Shown piece by piece: positions 58,320 to 64,000 of a stretch of 64,000 bases of DNA. Position numbers and translations under genes: made by a program. Every line of letters begins with the position of its first letter. The first letter of the stretch is position 1. Source of the DNA: Angiostrongylus vasorum. Lineage: Eukaryota > Nematoda > Chromadorea > Rhabditida > Metastrongylidae. The DNA lies in assembly GCA_018806985.1 (NCBI GenBank), contig JADANN010000364.1:4829001-4893000 (forward strand), given 5' to 3'. The notes under the pieces were generated by a model. The model saw only the letters and a list, made by a program, of their open reading frames with translations. It was not told the DNA's origin and made no database searches.

Positions 58320-58605
58320 CCATGTGCTCAGAGGGCAGCCGACGACGACAGTCGCCGGACTAAGGATCTCTTCTTTCTTGATCGACCAAGCAGATCAAAA
58401 ACGAACGAATACGGGGTGGCGATTTTTGCTGGGTAGGAGGGGGGACGGGTGGGGGGGACCGCCGCGATAGTGAGGGTACGACGAGCAAACACGTTTTTGC
58501 GCCGGCGTCCGCGGCGCAGCCACCACGCGTCGCGGCCCTCCACACCCCCCGCTCACACGACTGCGCAGTGGCTCGCCCCGATGTCTGCACCATGTACTGC
58601 TGGCT
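58320..58605. promoter_or_regulatory. CpG-rich block 1 upstream of din-1 long form
   Basis: A GC-rich block with G-runs (near 58437-58460) and CGCGTCGCGG-type words, about 1.8 kb above the RRM1 exon on the minus strand. Long frames on both strands here look like effects of composition. Confidence 0.35.
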
Positions 58606-58999
58606 GTTCTGAGTCTTCGCTGAAGGATATCCAGGAATTTCTACATGTCGTTTTAATTCGGAATCAGTAACATTACAAGGTTAAATTACGCAGCTTTTTA
58701 GCTGCGCCGAGACAAATCTGGCTCATTGGAGATTCCACTTTACTGCATAGCAACGATGCTGACAGCGTCAGGATGTGACCAGCATCCATCCGAGTTTAAT
58801 TGAGTTCTATTCATATGTGGATAAGCTATTTAGCGCTATACATCGTACGATGCTTTCGGCTTCGAACAGACGCACTCAGAAGGCACCGCTTGCGATGAGA
58901 TCCACCACCCGAAACGACTGAGAACTCCACTTTAGTGCTTCCATATTTGCTTGAAGAGTCATATTTCCAATCTGACATATACATATCCCCAATCCTTTG

Positions 59000-59335
59000 A
59001 TCACTCGTGCTGTCCGGGATGGGGCAAACACCGACGCGGCTGTTCGGGTCGCCCGGGTTGCGATCGATGACGCCGGCCGGAGGAGTGCACGTTGCAAGGC
59101 CGCAGGTGCACGCAGGCGGCCAAGAGCGCGAGAGAGCGCACGTCACGCGATGCGCAGAGGCGCGGGTGCGCGGCGCACGCCGGCCGCGACGCGCCGTTGG
59201 CCCGCCAAGGCCGGTCGTCCGGCCGGGGTCGTCGTCGGCCGTGGGAGCGATGGCCTTTGTTTGCGAGGAGGCACGGGCACCGACGACAATCGTACCGGAG
59301 AGAAATGGGGGGGACCCTACCAGGGGTGTTCCTGT
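59000..59335. promoter_or_regulatory. CpG-rich block 2 upstream of din-1 long form
   Basis: The most GC/CpG-dense stretch of the window (many GCCGG, GCGCG, CGCGC words, near 59085-59250). Up to six frames are open at once, as expected from GC content rather than genes. It may be the core promoter region for the long transcript or an unrelated GC-rich repeat. Confidence 0.35.
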
Positions 59336-59379
59336 GTGGGTGACCCTCGTTTGCTGCCGAGTTGTGTATGCTAACATTA

Positions 59380-61335
59380 ACTTATAGAAATCAGTTTGGA
59401 GCCTTGTTCTCCGATCATTCTCATTCTGCAGGATGATTCACCCTCCTGCGTACTTGATTCACACATGGGAAGGACGTACATGTCGTTACAGATGCAGCAT
59501 TGTTGGTGTACTGTAGAGCTTTTATCATAATGACTCATTTATTCTAGTAGTTAGTTTGACTATCAAGATGTCCCTTCAGTACTCGTTTTATAAACCGACT
59601 TAAGTTCTCTTGTAGAGGTTACTCACTACGGCCCTACATAGCCTGTCAGGAATTTGAAAGCATTCCTTGAAGTCTTTTTTTTTCGAGAAAGAGATCGGAA
59701 CGTTATTGGCGTAGACACTAAACGAGTAATGTTGTAGAAAATTTGGTATATTGCTCATAGGACAACTAAAGCATCTCGCTCCATCAGTTTCAGTTGAGAA
59801 CGCAGAACAGGGACAGCTCCCAAGTGACTGCAGGAAGGAAATTTCATATAAATGAACATATAAGCTTCCATAAAATTGTAGATGTAAGTGTGCATTAGTT
59901 GTATTGGTTGAAAGTTTGAATCCCTTCGTTGTAAAAAGTTGAGGTGAGAAGTTCCAGTAAAGGAGTTATGACGGTGAACCACGTTTGGTCTGTTAAGTGT
60001 AATAAAGTAATAGTGCAACGAGCTTAATATGTGTTGTAATAAATTGGGTGTAGTTAGAAGTGACAGAGCCAAAGAACGGTTTAAGTCGTGTGTGCTTTCA
60101 AAAGAGCCGACTAGAAAAAGTGGGTTTTGTTGAGGAGAATCGACGAGTCCTGAGAGAGGTAATGTTGCAAAGAGTTAGAACATTTGGGATACATCCAGGA
60201 AGCGTACTGGTTGCAGGCACCACTCCAAAGAATGAAGTAGTCGTTGAATAACCCAGTGTCTGTAGCAAGTCAAAATTGCAGTTACTTACCTTTTAATGTC
60301 TGCTAACATAACTTGTGAACACTAAAACACTGCCTGTTCATGTCACTTCTGCTCTTCTAGTTTTTTCCTACTTTTTCTCATCGCTGGTTGTGAATAACGT
60401 GTGTAGTGCCCGTAATTCATTGATTCCAATGCCACGACATGGGAAACAAAGTGGGCGGACGTCATTGATTTCATTGCACTTTCTTGCCATCAGAAATTGT
60501 ACCAGAAGATCTCTCACGGACGACGGCGATTCCCAGTGGTAAGATTCTGGGAGCACTTCAAGGAGAACCAGTTGCCTCCGGTAAGATCCTGGAAGCGCTT
60601 CAGAGAGAACCAACTTGACGGACATTCAGCGACTTCTAGAGCAAGGGAAAATCCTTACGTAGTAACTGAATCAATGAACGAATACCACGGTGGCATTTGT
60701 GGTTGACAGATGCATTAGAATGAACCGAATGAAACAAGTGCCAAGTTCAGCAAAGTGTGTGAAGTTTGTTGATGTAAACGGATAAAATAAAGTGAAAGAT
60801 TTCTGGTTGTGCATTAAAAACAGGGCGCTGAATATCTGATTTTATGGCTGTGTATGGCGTTGAAGTACCATCATTTGAGAAATCATTTAGAAAAACGAAG
60901 GAATGAGAAAAAAAGGGGAAAAATAGGAGGGGTATAGTTGGTATCCAACTAGGCACGGAGGACTGTTTGACCCTTTTGCGTAGTTTTTAAAGTTTGATAG
61001 CTGACCAATACTACAATGCTTCAGTAAGAAACGCGTGTGAGTTCCAAGGGGCGTACGTTGCGCTTTAAAGTGATTTTTACAACGCACTATTGGTTATAGC
61101 TAAAGAACAACTACTTTGTGGCTTACTAAAATATCGATCCTAGATCTCCCTCATGTATCTCACTTGAGCACTTCAACGTAGATCATGGACAAAAGTCTCA
61201 AGTGTACTATTTCTTCAATACTCAATAATCAATATCCGTCATACTTCTCTTTCAATTTCCCCAGATGTGGGAAGTCTTCCACTTTTTTTCAAAAATTTTT
61301 GGTGATAAAGTATACGATCCTCTTGAAAGTTTACT
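59380..61335. other. no recognised gene; one small tandem duplication
   Basis: A 41-base unit is repeated twice at about 60537-60618 (GTAAGATTCTGGGAGCACTT / GTAAGATCCTGGAAGCGCTT). A segment at 60410-60480 (TAATTCATTGATTCCAATGC) recurs at 63822-63900. Nothing else stands out. Confidence 0.4.
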
Positions 61336-61339
61336 CCCT

Positions 61340-61700
61340 CATCGTGGATAGGAGGTGTTCCTGGGTGTTGGGGTGCGATGCACAGCGGAGGATCCATCAT
61401 ACCAGCAGTTTCTGAAGCTGAGAAGGAGTCCAGAGTTTTCATCAGGAATCCCAGCTAGGAGCAAACTAATACCAAGATCCACCTCGGTCCTGGTATTGAG
61501 CTAGTCGCATGGTGGTAAATCTCCTCTGACCCACAAGGGCGGCGACTGCCTGTGGTGGTGACGACCTGGGCCAGAATTTGGCCAAGCTGACCACGCCACT
61601 CCAGGGAAGCACAGTGGCTATACCAGCAAAACCCCGAGAACGTGGAAGCCATGCTGGAGTTCACACAACCAGTGAGGACAGGCCATCCAAGTATGCAACT
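61340..61700 (+). repeat. Repeat family D, copy 2
   Basis: CTCATCGTGGATAGGAGGTG then TTCCTGGGTGTTGGGGTGCG at the start, AATACCAAGATCCACCTCGG in the middle, and CACAACCAGTGAGGACAGGC at the end match copies 1 and 3. Confidence 0.7.
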
Positions 61701-62429
61701 AAAGCGTATGATGTAAAGTATATAGGTGCTAGAATGCCTTCGATATAGAGGCACGAAGTGATTTAGTGGAACGTAAACCGGTTTGGAAGAAACTCCTAAA
61801 AAATTTTTTCTATTCCTCTGAAAAGAGGAATGAAAAAACAAACGTTGTTGAATCACAGTGAATAACCAGCACGAATCTAAAATTGTTTTCGGGATGGACG
61901 TTAGTGAAACCTTCCAGACTTTGGAATCCGCTCAAAATAAATAACTTGGAAGAAATGTATGGGTTCATGAGGAAATATGCAAACACTACAACGCGCATTA
62001 TAAAGCAGGGAGACGTTCGGGATCTTTCTTCACACTCTTCGAGTAGAAAAGCTTTTCAGAACCAAAGAATAGAAGGCATGTTAAAAGATGTGTTGTAGAT
62101 ATAATATTCGCAGAAGAACTCTCAGATATACATCATCGATTAAAGTGAATTAAACATTTGTTTTATTCGATATCCTCGCTAGCATCCAACAATGGACAAC
62201 GTCCTATTTTGCTCAGTTACCCTTACGAGTTCCCACGATGGAAGAGTTCCGTTACGGTTTTATATGTACTGGAATATCTAACTAGTAATGACCCATGTGT
62301 TTGGTAACTGAAAAACCCTTCACTATTGGCGGATTTCTACTCCAGTCAAAGATGAAAGTACAAATTTTCATTATTTAATGATAAAAAGCCATTTCATATC
62401 CTAAGGAAATGAATTCCTCCTAACGTTTC

Positions 62430-62810
62430 ACCGCCTCATCGTGGCTGGGAGGTGTTCCTGGGTGTCGGACTGCGATGTACAGCGGGGGGATTCATTCACC
62501 CCGGCAGGGTCTCCCAAGCAGAGAAGGAGTCCGGAATTCCCATCAGGGAGCTATCATCATCAGCATAGCTAAGAGTAAACCAATACCAGGATCCGCCACC
62601 TTCCTGGTATCAAAGTCGCATGGTGGCAAATCTCCCTCTGATCCATGAGGACAGAAACTGCTTAGAATGGTGGCGATTTGAGGAGGCTTTGGCCATGCTG
62701 ACCTCGGGATTCCATGGAACCACAATGGCTTAACTAGCAGATCTCCGATAAATGGTGGTTATGCTGGGGGCCGGCACAACCAGTGAGGACGGACCGTTCA
62801 AGTGTTAGGT
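62430..62810 (+). repeat. Repeat family D, copy 3
   Basis: It starts CGCCTCATCGTGGCTGGGAG and ends CACAACCAGTGAGGACGGAC. It has a small insertion with ATCATCATCAGC relative to the other copies. Confidence 0.7.
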
Positions 62811-63379
62811 GTCAAGGAAATGAGTTCGCCACCCTGAAGAAAAAAGCGCTCCTCATCGGGGTACTAATTTTTCTTCACGGTTTATTGGAACAGTTTCTAA
62901 CCGATTTCCAACCTAAATTCAAGTCCTCAAATGAAATCCATCACTCCAAAGAATTACTAGCACGATCACCTGACTAAATATCGATTTTCTTCTTCAGACA
63001 CATCAGTATGTATTTGTGTAATCAATCATTGAATCAATAAAGGTAGTCGTAATGTTAGGCGATCTTAATGTTCGTCCCTTCGACGGCTCTGTCTTAGTGA
63101 CTTTGCCATTCATTTCTAGAAACGAGAAAACGAAGTTAAATACTGTCACTAAGATCAATCCATCCCTTATTACAACATCAGTGTCAACAATATTTTTCAG
63201 AGAAGGAAACTATCGTCGAAATATCTACTATTAAAGTGCTGCGTAATTATAAAGGGCACAGAGTACAAACCAAGCGCCAAATTGTTGGTTAGGGTTTGAT
63301 TAGGACCGATGTTAAAATGTTCTGGAGAGTTTTAAGAATGTAATCAATTTTTTGTTTACTCCCCTATTTTTTTTTCATG

Positions 63380-63545
63380 GCAGGGTGTGATGTGAAATAC
63401 AACCACAACAATGCTGAAACATTTACAGAACTGATCGCAGGTGTCTGCGGTGGGGATTGAAAACGCTGTTACCCTTTTCGGGGGTAACTTGTTCACCACC
63501 ACACCATGCGGGTCCTTCGTTTCTGCCTTTCTCCTAGGCGTTTTT
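63380..63545 (+). repeat. Foldback family B, single arm
   Basis: GGCAGGGTGTGATGTGAAAT, then ACAATGCTGAAACATTTACA, GGTGTCTGCGGTGGGGATTG and CACCACACCATGCGGGTCCT match the left arm of the 30586 element. No right arm follows. Confidence 0.65.
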
Positions 63546-64000
63546 TTGTTTAAGTTTTTTTTAGTCTCAATTTTAAGAATGTCGGATTGTCCGAACCCAT
63601 TAGCACTGATACAATTGTCGCAACGAATAGTTTTTAAAAAAGAGCATAAACTGACCGTTGAATCAGTCACCATCTCTTACAAATGTGGAAATTGCAATCA
63701 CTTTCCTTTTCATAGCTGCTTATGCAAGCTATTTGGGATGAACACCAAAGCGCTATGTGATGACACAATTTTTGCTTTTTTTGTTTTTTCTCACGACTCA
63801 TTGCGATTAGCACACAAAGCCCTGTAATTCATTGATTCCAAATGCAGAGTTGGAGAACAAAGTGGACGAAGTTCATTGATCTCGATTTATTTTCTCTTCA
63901 GCAGCTTACTGTGGTGAAGCGATAGTGCCGAGTAAGTGAAATATGTGACAAGCGAGTCTTGTACATGTGATACAGCTGCTTCGGACGTCAAATCTGGGTA

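Noticed and set aside
58997..59387. Long frames of about 125-180 codons on both strands
   Set aside because: Several frames are open at once in extremely GC-rich DNA; no motif, and composition explains them.

Overview
The window looks like nuclear DNA of a parasitic nematode, most likely a strongylid hookworm (Ancylostoma/Necator type). The reasons are genes split into small exons with TTTTCAG-like acceptors, a nematode-type split-ends (SPEN/DIN-1) gene, and several families of short interspersed and foldback repeats filling introns and intergenic DNA. There are no bacterial operons, CRISPR arrays or rRNA genes, and no tRNA gene I trust.

Layout. (1) 0.5-4.3 kb, minus: a seven-exon partial gene for a cyclopropane-fatty-acyl-phospholipid (CFA) synthase-like methyltransferase. 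Its C-terminal end lies beyond the left edge, and its three 5' exons carry three apparent +1 errors, all in A homopolymers. (2) 7.86-8.06 kb, minus: the acidic C-terminal exon of an unrecognised protein. (3) 12.7-16.6 kb, plus: the last five exons and poly(A) signal of an LDH2/MDH2-family (malate/L-lactate dehydrogenase-like) oxidoreductase. (4) 15-34 kb: a repeat-rich stretch with a Penelope-like GIY-YIG fragment, an RTE-type LINE that has lost its reverse transcriptase, tRNA-headed SINEs, foldback elements and a few orphan candidate exons. (5) 35.2-56.5 kb, minus: a complete SPEN/SHARP-family gene, orthologous to C. elegans din-1, rebuilt here as 11 exons in phase (9837 nt, 3278 codons plus stop). 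It encodes four RRMs, an RS-like region, a 5.7-kb giant exon with Lys/Glu-rich and polyglutamine segments, and a C-terminal SPOC domain. (6) 56.5-64 kb: the 5' flank of din-1, with two very CpG/GC-rich blocks and then more repeats.

The DIN-1 family is the corepressor partner of the nuclear receptor DAF-12, which controls dauer/infective-larva decisions. An internal ATG at 38628, sitting below a second CpG-rich block, would give a 579-residue short form keeping only the C-terminal region and SPOC. This is the same long/short logic described for C. elegans DIN-1L and DIN-1S. The CFA-synthase-like and LDH2/MDH2 genes are metabolic neighbours with no evident link to din-1. Much of the remaining sequence is repeat-derived, and copies of each family sit inside the introns of all three recognised genes.
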